A DNA stretch of 64,000 nt from Sweltsa coloradensis (GCA_024449915.1 JAMZAV010000106.1:434001-498000), one strand, 5' to 3'; counted from the first letter of the stretch, positions 1 through 12,170 are shown. The notes: generated by a model not told the origin, from the letters alone. Translations and numbers: made by a program.

Positions 1-1300
1 TACTCACCCAGTTTAATTCCATATATTTGACAAGAATTCTGTATGAGAGTTGTATTTGGACATTTCCAAGAGTGGTATATTAACAACATGAGTGATGTCT
101 TAACGTCATAAACCAACATTTGGAATTAAATAATAGATCATCACAAACAACTCGAAATTTGAGGTGTTTATCTTCTTGATAACACATATCGAAGTAATAA
201 CATAGTATCACGCCTAATACGAGGCAATTCTAAGAATAGCAAGAGAAGTAGCTGTTTGACCCTGGGTTTAAAAACTGTTATTATTATCTCAAAATCGTCC
301 TGTCATTGCACTCAGAGCTTCAACAGTTATTCGATTTCATAGTGCTAAAACTGCCTCTCGAAAATGAACGAGTAACTTTAATTTTACGAATGCCTTTTTT
401 TGTTTATTTTGTCAAGTATTTTGTTTTTAGCATTTTTATTACTGAACATCTTCATATGACTGTATATTACTTTAAAATAATATTTCTATTCTCGCCCTTT
501 TATGTTAGAGTTGTGTCCCAAAGTTGTTTTTGAATAAAAGAGATGTATAAAATCTAAAAAAAAATTGGACTCGGAATGCCATTATTTGTTACACAAGTAG
601 ACTATAAATTTTTTCTTATCGTTATCTGAATTTCTTAAAATCGATTCTTATTTTTAGAAATGTGAACCGCGTCGTGTGAAAGTATGCGTGTTGTTGAGCG
701 CCACGGTGTTGACGTGTTGACGTGGCTTGCTGACACACCCTCTCAGCCGTGCCCTAGTCGGGACGAGAACCCGACGCCCGCCGTCCCATGCTGCCGGGCT
801 ATCTTTAGCAGGGGGTTATTTATAACGCTGTGTAACGTAAAGAAGAGACCGACCCAATAAATGCAAATAATTCATTGAGCCTTGAATGAGGAGCATGACC
901 TAATTCCGACAAGGACACTGGATCTACTATTGTTGTAGTCGACTATCCCTCTCAGGTACAATACTTCAAACGTCTACACTCTTTTTTATTTTACGTTTTA
1001 TTATTTATCTCTATATTTTATTACTTCCATCGACGTCTCTATGTTCAACTGTTTGTTGACAAAACTTTATAGTTTACGTGTGTGACATTCTTCATTATTT
1101 TCCCTCCTATTTTTTATGGCCACTCTACTCTCTACTGAAGAATGTGATTGTATCACAATATTACTTCCTAAAAGCTTATATTTTACGTTCTATTACTTTC
1201 GACAATTTAAATTTTATGTCCGCTTGTATTAGCATTTGTTTCTGTCAACCTCCGTAATAAATTAGTAATGTAAAATTGTTACTGTCCTATACCTGTTAGA
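1..1300. other. AT-rich DNA without a recognised gene
   Basis: Mostly AT-rich sequence with short open frames only. A more GC-rich patch lies at about 661-860 and contains several CpG-rich words. I see no repeat copy shared with the rest of the window. Confidence 0.6.
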
Positions 1301-1530
1301 TTAACTTAACACATTTCGTCTCCTGATTCAATGTCAACTCTGTATGACATAGGTATCCATTCGACAAAACTCCCATGTGCACTGGTTGAAACGACTGCTC
1401 TCTATCACACCTCTTGTTCAAAGTACTGCACCCTGTATCTGACTGTTCAGACTACCCTTCACCTACTGATCCCAACAAAACAACTGCACCGTCAACCTTC
1501 TCATTCAGTCTAAACATTTCACCTTATTAT

Positions 1531-1956
1531 TTCTGACAACTCCGATGTTTATGACCTGATTGGTTCAGAACAAATGTCACGAATATACTTGGTTCTTCTG
1601 AATACACTTTACATGTTAAGGATTCAAATGACACACTTATATAATTCCTCTGGTTCAGATGACAACACTATTCTGGACGAGGGAACCTACTGGTTCAGAA
1701 GAGAGCACTTTACAACCTGCTGATGGAGGCGATGTCACTGGTGACTTCTTTTCTGCACAGATCTCGAGGCTTTCAATGCCAACTACAGCTGGTTGAAGGG
1801 GACCAAATGTCGTCAACAAAATACAATTTAGCCCGGATTCAACCAGCTAAAGCTAGAGCACTGGGGTCTCGACGTCTTCATACTTCATACTTGTTCTCGT
1901 CCGGAGGGGGTGCAGATCCACACGGCACAGTCACTCTCCACCACGTTCCGAAATAA
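1531..1956 (+). other. Possible decayed coding stretch, unrecognised
   Basis: Several short frames overlap here. One ATG-initiated frame runs 1723-1956 (77 aa), and another readable stretch runs from about 1630 to 1790. The word GGTTCAG or GGTTCTT recurs at intervals of about 30-60 bp (near 1560, 1590, 1652 and 1692), so in one frame or another Gly-Ser steps are followed by acidic and Thr-rich residues. This could be a frameshifted relic of a repetitive low-complexity protein or of a transposon polyprotein, or chance. I recognise no domain, splice structure or promoter, and an AATAAA lies at 1951. Confidence that it encodes anything is low. Confidence 0.15.
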
Positions 1957-3300
1957 ATCATCGAACGACCGCGATCCGTTATTGACGGTTCGCGGTGGAT
2001 GACGTCACGATGTCCGGGGACGACGACGACGTCGTGGTGCACACCCACATGCCGCTCGCACTCGGCCGCCTCTCCCCGTAGAGGCAAGGACGACACCGCG
2101 CCACACGGTCGACGAACTACGGAAATAAAGCTACTCGACTTTCCGTCGGCGTCGCGCGCCTTAAATGCCCCACCGAGTCTGGTTCCCCGCGGCCGGGACC
2201 ACAGTCACACTGATCGATCACTCTGTTGTTCCTCGGCACGAATCTAGATAATATAATTCCCCCGTGATTCTTTCTCTCCGATAAGAGACGAGGTTTATGG
2301 GTGGACGACGATAAACCGGACCGCGGAGACGTCTTGACCGAGAACCGACCACACCTATCTCAATCAGAGGGTCTCACGCACGGGGTGCCGCTAGGTGGCG
2401 TGCCGTTCGACCCCTATGCAGATAAGCTGCGGCGGCACGAGAACATTCCGCAACCCCGCGCCCCAAAGCCCCACTAGATTCCATCCAGTTAAACTATTTC
2501 AGTTCCCGTCCCCGTCTCATTCGTAAGTCCGTGTGAAATCGGTCACCCTGACACGTACCTCCTAGCCAGATCGTTTTCCACATTACTGTTTATGAACAAT
2601 CGGTAAAGTTTCGTTTCGGTTTATGTTACCGCCGTACGTAAGAATGCGAGGCTCGCGTCGTCTAGAGCGAATCCGAGCCAAGAATACCTCATCCCCGCAT
2701 CCATGTCTATATTTAGCAGAGTGTGTTAGTGCGGCGGACCGGTCGTATCACCCGCACCGCGCTATCCCGTCTGTCTGTGCCAGTACTGTGTAGCCCGAGC
2801 GCGCGGCCGACGCCGACTGACACACGACGCACGGCGCCGGTGCGCGCCGCGGCGCCCCCGACGGCGGAGGGGACCACTACCGGGGGCGTGGCACCTACCG
2901 AGGCTACATCTCGAGCAAACGACTAACAACTAATTCGCAATTAATTCGATTATAAACGTCCCAAATAATCAGTTAATACGGATGATGGTATAGTTCGGAA
3001 GGGCGGAAAGAAGGCTCCGTACTCGGGTATCAAGGGGTGTATTTATAGGGGTTGGAGTTTACTGGGCCACCCTGAGCCCCTTGGCCTTGCTATTAGGCCC
3101 CGCAAGTCCGAGCCAAGTGTTATTGTGAGCAGTAAAATGAAGGTGGATGATCTGGAGATAGCGCGCAACGTCGCACGCGGGAGATGCGTATTATAGGACG
3201 ACGCGGAGACGCACCCGACGTACGCACATTCTGGCGTTGCGTACGACGAGCCAGAGATGAGTGGGCGACCATTCAACACGGACCTACGCACATTCGATAG
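1870..3300. other. CpG-rich block
   Basis: This is the most GC- and CpG-rich unique DNA in the first half of the window, clearest at about 1970-2200, 2330-2480, 2730-2900 and 3150-3260. It holds several ACGTC/GACGT words, including a palindromic TGACGTCA (CRE/ATF-type octamer) at about 1999-2006. CpG density like this is known at invertebrate promoters and in young or unmethylated repeats. I find no matching first exon, so a promoter role is only a possibility. Confidence 0.35.
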
Positions 3301-4060
3301 TAATCACGATTTACATCACGATTTTCACACAGTGAAATTTCCCCGTTAAATAGTGTGTTTTACGCTAGTTGTGAATAAAGGATATTTAAATTAATTGTTC
3401 GGTTCTATTAACTAACGCCTTGTACAACAAAATGGTGTTTTGGTATGGGCTCTACAATTTTTTTAAATGCATATTATATTTCCACATTACAGATTTATCT
3501 TGATTACTTCTTCTTGATTCTTGTGAGGTATTTTGAAACATATTTTATTTTGTTTCTTACGTGGTATGAGACTTCTTTCGTGGAACAAATATTTTTCTCC
3601 GTATCGTCATAAAAGAAAAATATATACATAATGCAATATATTGAAGATAATCATTTTTTTAAAAGTGAGTTATGTAATTGAGTTGGTAGAATCTATAAAT
3701 ACGAATTTTTTGTTTAATGATCGTACAAGATGTGCTTTTTCAAGTTTAAGAAATTAAAATCAAGTTCATCAATTTCACATTTTTATTTTTGAAAATACTA
3801 TAATGTGCGTCTCAATCAACTAAAATAAAAAATAACAATTTATTATGGTTATGTACGAAAACCATTATTATAATACTTACAAATCCTTTGATGTTGTCTA
3901 AGAAAACGTAAACATATGAGTTCAATGACTCGTGGCACCTAAATCGCTCGTGCTTTGAACAAAAGTTGTTGTTGGGTGGTGATGGCGGGTGGGAGCTCTT
4001 TTTCTAACGGCCATTTACATTCGTAAATAACAACGTTTAGTGACGGCTCATTATGTTACA
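3301..4060. other. AT-rich intergenic stretch
   Basis: Strongly AT-rich sequence with frequent T runs. No repeat copy and no coding signal seen. Confidence 0.6.
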
Positions 4061-4184
4061 AGCTGAGTGAAAGAATGAAGTTCCACAATTCAAAACCACT
4101 TTATGATCTCCACCTCCATTTCCTTTCGGCAACAGTTTGTGCGGTTTCTACATTCATAATCATCCTGGCACTAAGGAGTAAGAA

Positions 4185-4412
4185 GGAGTGTCACAGGGGT
4201 GTTTACTCGGCCCACTCTGCTTTGATCTTATTTACTTGCGCTTCTGTTCTGTTTATCCCTGGGTTACAGCTCTGGCCTTTCTTCTTTATCTCTCCATCTC
4301 TAATGCCAACCCTTATCTTCTGAGGAGGAGCTGGATCAATACGCTCTATCTCTCTCTCTCTCTCACTCTCTCTTCAACCCACCCTCGCCTCTCAAGGCCC
4401 CTGCAACTTTAA
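4185..4412 (+). pseudogene. Non-LTR retrotransposon reverse-transcriptase relic
   Basis: From 4185 the frame reads G-V-S-Q-G-C-L-L-G-P-L-C-F-D-L. This matches the hallmark of LINE reverse transcriptases, where the usual form is G-V-P-Q-G-S-V-L-G-P-L-L-F, found upstream of the catalytic F/Y-A-D-D box in Jockey- and CR1-like elements. Only this motif is convincing. A stop lies two codons upstream (TAA at 4179-4181), and the upstream sequence fits better in another frame, so a frameshift is likely. The residues after Leu-15 (to 4412) no longer resemble the family, and no A-D-D box is visible. It is a dead fragment at most. A chance match is possible, but at least nine of the thirteen family positions agree in order. 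Confidence 0.5.
4344..4373 (+). repeat. (CT)n microsatellite
   Basis: A run of CT dinucleotides with one interruption, lying just after the reverse-transcriptase relic. Confidence 0.85.
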
Positions 4413-4439
4413 ATGCCTTCACTTGCAAACTCCTCAATA

Positions 4440-5350
4440 ACGTGGGCTCGACTAGTGTTACAACGCTCAAGATATTTAGCTTAAATGTGTTACATTTCCG
4501 TGTATCCAACTCCAACGCTGCCTTAGAAAAACCGTTCAACTTCTCGTTATCCTTTCAAACGACGTCAACTTATTACGCGGGATATCCCCCGGTTTTCCTA
4601 TCGTTCATCTTGTCGTTTTTATACGATAAATCGATACTTGAGTTTATTTCGAATTAGGCCTACTATATTATGCGATATAATGTATCGATTGATGTAACAT
4701 TCTTTACGATGTTTGCCTTGCTTTAATAGCGAGTGTCGTAAAAGTTTATCTCGGTTGCTCTATGGCGTATTTCCCGACAATGCGTGTATGAACTTGAAAT
4801 TTCACTCCGCCGACCGGATAAGTTCTCCTGGGGGAGCCTGGTGCGTGTTTTCTACCGGCCGTGCGTAAACGCGACGTGTGGGCCCGATTCATAAAGGGGC
4901 GTTCGTGTTTTAGCCCGATCATGCGAGTTTCTGTGTATCACGTGTGATCTGATAAGCGAGGTTGCGTTAATTCTACACAAACGCAGGGAGAAGTGCACAT
5001 AAGCTCTGCACGGGGGGATAAGGATGTAGGTGATTGTAGTAAACTGATACTCCTCTCTTATCTGCGATTTGAACCGATTTGTACAGTGTGACCAGCGCTT
5101 TGTAACCGATTCCCTGATATTAAAATTAATTTTTGAAACACTTTTGTATATAATACTCTTAACTTTTTACAGGTGTGTAATTATTGTAAATTAGCTGAGA
5201 AGTGGTAGCCGATCCATGTTTTTAGGGTCTTGAAAAGTGTGGAAAATTGTGTGTGTGTCAATTTCCTACCGGTGGATCCACTAAAAAAATAATCATGTTT
5301 TTTTAACATATCATTAATTTCAAATTTAAGGCTTTCGCGGCCGTAAATAT
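4440..5350. other. No recognised feature
   Basis: Mixed-composition DNA with short open frames only and no repeat partner in the window. The word GGCTTTCGCGGCCG lies at its right edge, just before the hairpin at 5360. Confidence 0.55.
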
Positions 5351-5359
5351 TACACATTT

Positions 5360-5410
5360 ATTGTCGGACATTTCGCGCGTCGATTTCATTCGCGCGAATG
5401 TCCCGACAAT
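5360..5410. repeat. CG-rich inverted repeat (hairpin)
   Basis: The left arm ATTGTCGGACATTTCGCGCG (5360-5379) pairs with the right arm at 5391-5410 across an 11-bp loop, with one bulged base on each side. It stands out in AT-rich surroundings. It may be the end of a mobile element or a bidirectional regulatory site. It is not a bacterial terminator. Confidence 0.8.
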
Positions 5411-6755
5411 AATTGTGTTATTAATTCAATGTATGTCTTATTTTTCATATTTATTTTAGTGACATGTATTAATATTCTACGTAGCTTATTAAATAGTGAT
5501 GCTATATTTATATCCCTACGAAAAAGATCCTATTTTATTGACACTATTAACATTCGGCAAAGTCTAATCTCAACAATTTCAAATGTAAATAAAACCGCCA
5601 ACTCTTTAGAAACTCCGAAAATAACATTATTGAATAGTATTTTAATTTCTCGAAACTGCATAAACAAGTGGACAAACTGTCACACGCGGTCACTTGAAAT
5701 AATACTGTGGGAATAGTTTATTACAAGGTAGAAATAATTTGAGTTATTTTCTAAAAAGTAACATTCATAATTCGATCACAATATCATATACATTTTTGGG
5801 GTTATGAAATAATTACGAATTTATGTGAATGATAACTATGGGTAGATTCAAGGGGTAGCACGGGTTAGTGATTTTACTAGGGGTAAAGACCGGATACCGC
5901 AGCAGGTCCTGTATAATGAGTAGTTACACTGAAGGAAAAATCAATGAGTTGCAATTTAATAATTAATCAAGAAGGGGTATAGAATTAACAACGATGGCGT
6001 TTTACCTTTAATCACATTCAAATGTACCTATTAATCACGTGTAGTTCCATGTTTGTTTTTCTAAGTGGAAGATTCTAGCTCGCAACAATACTGAACAGCC
6101 TACATCAGCTAGTTTATTCCTTTCACAATGATGAATTAACAGTACTACTTCAAAGCATGCTTGTAGGCTAGCATAGTTTGTGAATTACTTCGCGATGGTC
6201 AACAGATTCAAAGGTCAACGGATTTTGTACAAAAAAACCGCTAATATCGTTAGCAAAATCAGAACTTAATGGTTTGTTAAAAAAGGGGGTTTATAAGGGA
6301 AGGGGAGATTATAGTTGGAAATTTAAAAGATACATTATTAAGACTGGTATGGGGAAATTCATAAACAGAACGATATCTGTGTGGAATAATTAACCTAAGA
6401 GCATTGTGGAGGAAGAGGAGTTAATACATTATAAAAGTTGCTCAGAAAAGTTATAATAATCATATGAATCTGAACTTGTATTTTTGAAATGTTTAACTTA
6501 TAAGCGAACTTATTACCAATCATAATATTGAATACTCGTAAGATATATTTTCAATAAATAAAAGTCCCCACAAGTAAAAAATGTATGTGGCCGAAGCTGA
6601 ATCCCTATCGACATAATCATCCCTTGTACTATTCGAAGCTTGTTATGCAATCAGTGTAAATATCTTAGCTTTACCTCGCTCATTTCACAAATACTGAAAT
6701 AGGTGACCAGTTAAGTTGATTTTATATTGAAATCCTAAAAAGCATCTGCACGATT
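5411..6755. other. AT-rich intergenic stretch
   Basis: It contains an open frame of 95 codons at 5429-5716 in very AT-rich DNA (first codon ATG) with no recognisable domain. Nothing else stands out. Confidence 0.5.
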
Positions 6756-6757
6756 TC

Positions 6758-6835
6758 AATGCCTAGACCAGGATTTGAAACGAGAACCTTGTATTATACT
6801 TGTCCGGCGACTAATTGACCTCACTCTACCCAGAC
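6758..6835 (-). repeat. Possible tRNA-derived SINE fragment
   Basis: On the minus strand a box-B-like GTTTCAAATCC is preceded, about 45 nt upstream, by a box-A-like TAGTCGCCGGACAAG. That spacing is typical of the internal polymerase III promoter of tRNA-derived SINEs. The flanks do not form a tRNA cloverleaf that I can see. Confidence 0.3.
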
Positions 6836-7814
6836 AAACAGCAAAGTGTCTGTTTTGCGTGGGTCAGCTGTTACACCCAGTAAATTTACAACCAATTTAA
6901 TACGGAAATTAATACTTAACAATCAATATTCCGAAAGTGTGTGTTGCGTTTAGTTGAGCATTGTTAAATATTGTCACGTTTCCTTCTGGTGTGTGTGGGG
7001 GGGGGGGAGTCCCCGGTCGTAATGAATAATACCGGCCGAGCCACCGAGACCGACCTCGCTAGACGATACCCATTCAAATAACCTTATTAGAGTAAACCCC
7101 CCCAAACAAGTGCTGATCCCGCTAGAAGAACCGATTAGACCCGAACACGGCACAGATTCGCACAAACCCCCACGGTGGGCCCGTTTTAATTCCGTCTAAG
7201 CTCTGTTTTATTGCCATTGTGTTATTTCTCTCCACGAAGAACTACTTTAAAAAATAGCTTGTTTATTTCTTACAATCACGATCAAATTAAAAGAATGGGA
7301 AGTTTTTTAAAGAGCTGGTATATCTAAGTCGGTGGGATGTGGGTGGGGGATTTATGAATACAGTTTAGGCATTGTTAAATTTAAGGACTTTCTCTTAAGT
7401 TTTATCGCGTTTTTCGCGTATAATGTGCCAGAGCCGAGAAATATTGCCTGTACCAAACTGCGTAAGTCAGCGAGTTTTACCTACCTGGCCATGCGCTAAT
7501 AGATGCGTTTTGCCCCGCGAGGCTATAAACGACTAGCCCTCGTACCTTCCAGCGAATAGGTATAGGTTCTTAAAGGGTTTAACGATTATCTTAAACTACC
7601 GTTAATAATTAAGTGATTCTATAATGAGCAGTTATTAACCGTGAATAATACTCATTGGTCGTTAAATGAGTACGAACGGGGAGCTCGTAACTTGCGAAAT
7701 GGCTGAAGGATTATCTGGTCGGTATGAATCCAATGCAGGTATCATTTATGCTAGCGGTGTGGATTGCAAAGCCAACATCTATGAATGAGATCAAATTTAC
7801 GAGAGTATAACTAA
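6836..7814. other. No recognised feature
   Basis: It includes a G run near 6998-7007 and a C-rich patch near 7097. Otherwise unremarkable. Confidence 0.5.
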
Positions 7815-8275
7815 TATTCCCCTCGTACCCGGCACCTCCACCAAATGCTTAAATATTTTACTACTTGGATCATGTACATGTTGTGTGAACCAGCCTACAC
7901 GCGATTGTGCCTTAAATTACTCTTGCACAATCAAAGTAGTTATTCATTAAGTGTGTTGATGTAGAGATTGGTTCAAAGACAGTCGTATAGCGCGTAGTAA
8001 AATATATACGAATAACTGAAGGATAACTTACTTTTATTAATATTCCCCAGTACCCGGCACCTCCACCAAATGCTTAAATATTTAATTACTTGGATCATGT
8101 ACATGTTGTGTGAACCAGCCTACACGTTTGTGCCTTAAATTACTCTTGCACAATCAAAGTAGTATTTCATTAAGTGTGTTGATGTAGAGATTGGTTCAAA
8201 GACAGTCGTGTAGCGCGTAGTAAAATATATACGATAATTCCCGAAGGATAACTTACTTTTATTATCTATAATAAC
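7815..8275 (+). repeat. Tandem repeat of about 225 bp, two copies
   Basis: Two head-to-tail units begin at about 7815 and 8040, with the shared core ACCCGGCACCTCCACCAAA at 7827 and 8052. They continue through matching blocks such as TACTTGGATCATGTACATG and GTGTGTTGATGTAGAGATTG. The units are very similar apart from short indels. They are the same family as the array at 8685-9470. Confidence 0.9.
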
Positions 8276-8684
8276 CAAATGTAAATATTTATTTAGAGTC
8301 ATACCCACTCGTTGATGATAACTGATTTTCAGTTGGGCATACTTTAAATCAAAGAGACCTAAGCCACTTGCAGGCCCGACGTCAATCGACGTAGTGTACG
8401 ATTACCAACCTAGTAAATTGATATTTTTAATAGGAATTCCAGCAAACTTCATTGTTATGGAATGCGAAACCCCGTATCAACGCCAGAATCCACAAGCCGA
8501 TTAGAAATTACTCTAAATTATTCATTGTCGTTGCTGACGCTCCAAAGTCACGCGTTTTAGCAAACTCCTAAGACAAGAACTGATGGACTTAAGTCCAATC
8601 AGAAGTTAAAATTCTGACTTTAGCGGGATCGACTGGAACTTCTGCATTGGTAAAGACATCGATACGCGTAACAAAACAACGAAC
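8276..8684. other. Non-repeat spacer between two parts of the same array
   Basis: About 400 bp that do not match the flanking tandem units. It may be an insertion that split the array, but I found no terminal repeats or target duplication. Confidence 0.4.
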
Positions 8685-9470
8685 CACAATACTTTTTATT
8701 ATATTCCCGCATACCCGGCACCTCCACCAAATACTAAATATTTATTACTTGGATCATGTACAGTTGTGGAACCAGCCTAACCCGTTGTGCATTACTCATG
8801 CAAAAAGTATGATCATAGGCTGGTGTGATGGTTCAAAACATCGTTTAAAAAATAACGATATACTGTAAGGATAACTTTACTTTTATTATATTCCCCTCAT
8901 ACCCGGCACCTCACACAATACTTAATATTTTAATTACTTGGATCATGTACATGTTGTGTGAACCAGCCTAACACGTTTGTGCCTTAAATTACTCTTGCAC
9001 AATCAAAGTAGTTATTCATTAAGTGTGTTGATGTAGAGATTGGTTCAAAGACAGTCGTAAGCGCGTAGTAAAATATATACGAATTCCCGAAGGATAACTT
9101 ACTTTTATTAATATTCCCCAGTACCCGGCACCTCCACCAAATGCTTAAATATTTAATTACTTGGATCATGTACATGTTGTGTGAACCAGCCTACACGCGT
9201 TTGTGCCTTAAATTACTCTTGCACAATCAAAGTAGTTATTCATTAAGTGTGTTGATGTAGAGATTGGTTCAAAGACAGTCGTATAGCGCGTAGTAAAATA
9301 TATACGAATAACTGAAGGATAACTTATTTAATATATCCGTACCCGCACTCCACCAATGCTTATATTTATTACTTGGATTCATGTACACGTTGTGCGAATC
9401 AGCGTACACACGTATGTGACTTACTCATGCAAAAACGTATAGAGTATAGAACGTATACTCAATGGTCCGT
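8685..9470 (+). repeat. Tandem repeat array of about 190-222 bp, four degenerate units
   Basis: The core motif, ACCCGGCACC and its variants, recurs at 8713, 8901, 9123 and 9341. The second and third units are near-identical to those at 7.8-8.3 kb. The first and last carry many single-base deletions, as in the 8713 unit where several words lack one base. That suggests either decay at the array edges or sequencing error. Confidence 0.88.
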
Positions 9471-9559
9471 GCATGATTAACAATTACAAATCGTTTAAAA
9501 ATCCCAGTTTTTTTATTATTTATTATGTAGTATTAAAGCGTTTATACTTAATTATGGAA

Positions 9560-9725
9560 TTGACTGTACTTCGTATATCGTGCTCCTGTCATTATGCACG
9601 CGACTGTACTCTCGTGTTCTTGTCATCGTTCCAGACTGTACTCTATGTTCTGTCTGATGTACCGACTGTACTTAGTGTCTGTCAGATGTACTAGACTGTA
9701 CTATCGTGTTCATGTCATGAGGTCT
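9560..9725 (+). repeat. Degenerate minisatellite of about 30-40 bp units
   Basis: GACTGTACT recurs at about 9562, 9602, 9632, 9664 and 9693, each followed by a TCGTGTTC(T/A)TGTCAT-like segment in varying states of decay. Confidence 0.75.
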
Positions 9726-10225
9726 GTTGAGTCGGTTTGGTCGGCGATGCAAATAACTCAACGCGATTTATTTTTAGCGGGAGCGGCAGCAACGCGAGTT
9801 AAATTGACAAAATCACGATGGAAATGTCCTTGTCTTATTGTGAGATACTTGGTCTAGGGAAGTGCCACGTTTGGGTTCAATCTGACTGTGCACATTGTAA
9901 CAAGACTCTCTTGGGAAGTCTACAAGCATCATACGCATGTGATTTTCAGATAATTATGTATGATAACCGTAACAGATACTTAAAATTGTATATCCTTTTA
10001 TGAATAAGTATTTTGACTTTCTTGGTTATGTACTGCGATCAAACCGCATTTTAGTACTTTTTGAAGGCAGACGCAAGTAATATTCAAAAAATACTTATGA
10101 AATTGGTTTTATATCAATCACGACCTCATTTCAAACAAGATTCCCCAACGTTATAATGTTTTAACTGTTTCTTTTCACCGTCTCCTTTCCCTGTGCCAAA
10201 TTTAAGGAGGCTCTACCCACCCTAC
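9726..10225. other. No recognised feature
   Basis: Short open frames only. No repeat partner seen. Confidence 0.5.
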
Positions 10226-10229
10226 CCCC

Positions 10230-10522
10230 TCCGAAATTTAGCGACCTTCGGGCGTGGTCAAGGGTAGAGGTGATCCCTGTGCCCTGAGACACACGTATAC
10301 CGCTGGTTAGAGCAGATGGAGGGTCCGAGAGCTAGTGTGACGGCTTCGTTCTTCTTGATGTCTGCTCGGGAGTCCGGGATAGTGGAGAACCTATATGACT
10401 GTCAAGGTTACACCGTCCTTTCGGATGGGACTTAATGCCGTTGTTCCCTTTGGTACTTTTCGAAAGGAGTAGGCTACTTGTCGGTACCGGGTTTCCCCTC
10501 CTCCCATTCTTCATCGTCATGC
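10230..10522 (+). repeat. SINE-like dispersed element (single copy in window)
   Basis: GC-richer than its surroundings. It contains a box-A-like CTGGTTAGAGCAGATGG at about 10302 and a later block (TCGGATGGGACTTAATGCC, then GGTTTCCCCTCCTCCCATTC). From memory, this order and wording resemble the 3' tails of SINE or LINE elements in several invertebrates. A proper box B at the usual distance is not evident, so assignment is tentative. Confidence 0.4.
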
Positions 10523-11054
10523 ATCGTTGTTAACCATCAGTTGTTATACTGGTCACAGTAAAATGGCATACTATGCTGTACGTTGCCAATTCATGAATAA
10601 ATATTGTTTTTCAAATATGATAACTTGTCTTGTTGTGTACATGCTAGTACACCGAGAGGTAATAACAGAGTTTCTTGTATGAAGATAAAATAAAATGTGT
10701 TTTACAGTGTACCCGCGGTGCTCACAGAGGTCGCTACACTGTGCGAGTTTGTGCTAACAACCTTCTTTTTATATGTTATGGTTGGTCAGGCCGCGTCCAG
10801 AGCAGACGCTTTACATAATGTTTGTGTGGATGTTTTGTGTGCCTTTAAAATGCAAACCACGTGTTTTTTCTCGTCGTTTTTACTTATTTTATACTTGCAC
10901 AAAGGATTCTCTTTGTGAAAATGTGGGTTTATTCGTTGTTAAACCTCTTCATGGGATTTTAAATTTAATTATGTATATTTTGTGTTTATAGCAATGTTTG
11001 TGTTCAATCACATTTTGTTGTTTGAACCATACAATTTCATCCGACAAAATCGAT
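10523..11054. other. No recognised feature
   Basis: AT-rich with T runs. Overlapping short frames at 10697-10991 have no family features. Confidence 0.5.
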
Positions 11055-11072
11055 CCCCCCCCCCCCCCCCCC
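11055..11072 (+). repeat. Poly-C tract, 18 bp
   Basis: Eighteen consecutive C residues, one of many long C/G homopolymers in this window. Confidence 0.95.
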
Positions 11073-11123
11073 TTCGCCCTAGTCAAAGAGAGTGTTCTTG
11101 ATACTGTGTACATACCATATCTA

Positions 11124-11712
11124 CTAGGAAAACGCTTAAGTCCCGCCGCGTTGTTGGATGAGCGTAATTGGTGAATTGAGCTGCCATGTGTTATGCGGAT
11201 TTTCTGTTCTGTGAAAAAATTATTACTTACTCGAAGATTTTTAAAAATTTAAAAAAAAATTAAATTATTTTTTTTATTTTTTTTTATTATCGTTATTTTA
11301 TTATTATTTTTAAAAAGAGTAAAATTGCGATTTTCATAAGAAATAATTATTCGATTGCGCTCAAATTTTACACGAATATATTAATTCATAAAATTAAGGT
11401 TCTGTTAAAAAATCATTACAATAGGATAAAGCATGTAGGTGTTTAAGTCGAAGAAATGTTTTAAAAATGAAAAAAATCGTAAAATTTCGATTTTTATGAG
11501 AAATAATTTTCCGATTGTGCTCAAAAACGTGGCAGTTCTAAGTTTAGAAATTTCGAAGGCCTCCATAAAATTTTATCGCAATCGGAGTATCGGTTTAGCC
11601 GGAATCGTGCTAACAAACAGACAAAAATACAAAAAGAAAAAAAAAGGAAAATAAACATTCCGGATTTTTTTCTCTAGTGTAGTGAAATGGAATCTTCGCT
11701 TCGCTCATACAA
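11124..11712 (-). mobile_element. Helitron-like non-autonomous element, copy 1 (Y subtype)
   Basis: Read on the minus strand, it starts with TTGTATGAGCG (consensus TTGGATGAGCG) next to a host A. It ends with an inverted copy of that word, then the hairpin stem AACGC/GCGTT with a 12-nt loop, then CTAG followed by a host T. The interior is AT-rich. It holds the family block that in copy 1 reads CAAACAGACAAAAATAC on the plus strand, and A/T modules of about 165 bp. There is no target-site duplication and no coding capacity. The ends and the A-T target fit Helitron-type rolling-circle elements with asymmetric inverted repeats. The class is my inference. Confidence 0.65.
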
Positions 11713-11889
11713 TAAATATGTATCTTGGAAGTGTGGAATCAGTTTTCTTCGTTTGTCGGGACTAGTTTTAAAGAAGTTATATTATTGTTTAAAATAGATT
11801 CCGCTCACATCTTCCACGCGGACCTTGATGTTTGACATTCTAAAAGGTGAAGTAGGTTCTCGAAACATTCAGCCCACCGTGACTTTCAT

Positions 11890-12110
11890 ACATACACCAT
11901 GGACCGACAGTGATGGCTCGAGCGCTGAGCGCTTGACTCTGATTCGGGAGGTCCAGGGTTCGAAACCCGTCGTGACCGGCAATCCTGACTGGATTTTTGT
12001 TCCGAGATTTTCCTTTGTCGTTAATGCGAATGCAAGGGATTCGTACATCTCTTCACAATGGTCCTATCCGTAACATACCTAGTTTACCTGAAGGGGGCAT
12101 ACATTGCACC
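11890..12110 (+). repeat. tRNA-derived SINE family A, copy 1
   Basis: Box A (TGGCTCGAGCGCTGAG) is at 11914 and box B (GGTTCGAAACC) at 11957, 43 bp apart as expected for a tRNA-type polymerase III promoter. The family body follows: AATCCTGACTG, then TTTTCC and an AATGCGAATGCAAGGGATT block. The end merges into less conserved sequence. Confidence 0.75.
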
Positions 12111-12170
12111 CGAAATGGGTTTAATTCTCCAAAAAAATACGCAATCGGCATGTATCACCTCATAAGAACT

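Noticed and set aside
10697..10991. Two overlapping hydrophobic small proteins
   Set aside because: Overlapping frames in T-rich DNA with no Kozak-like or conserved features.
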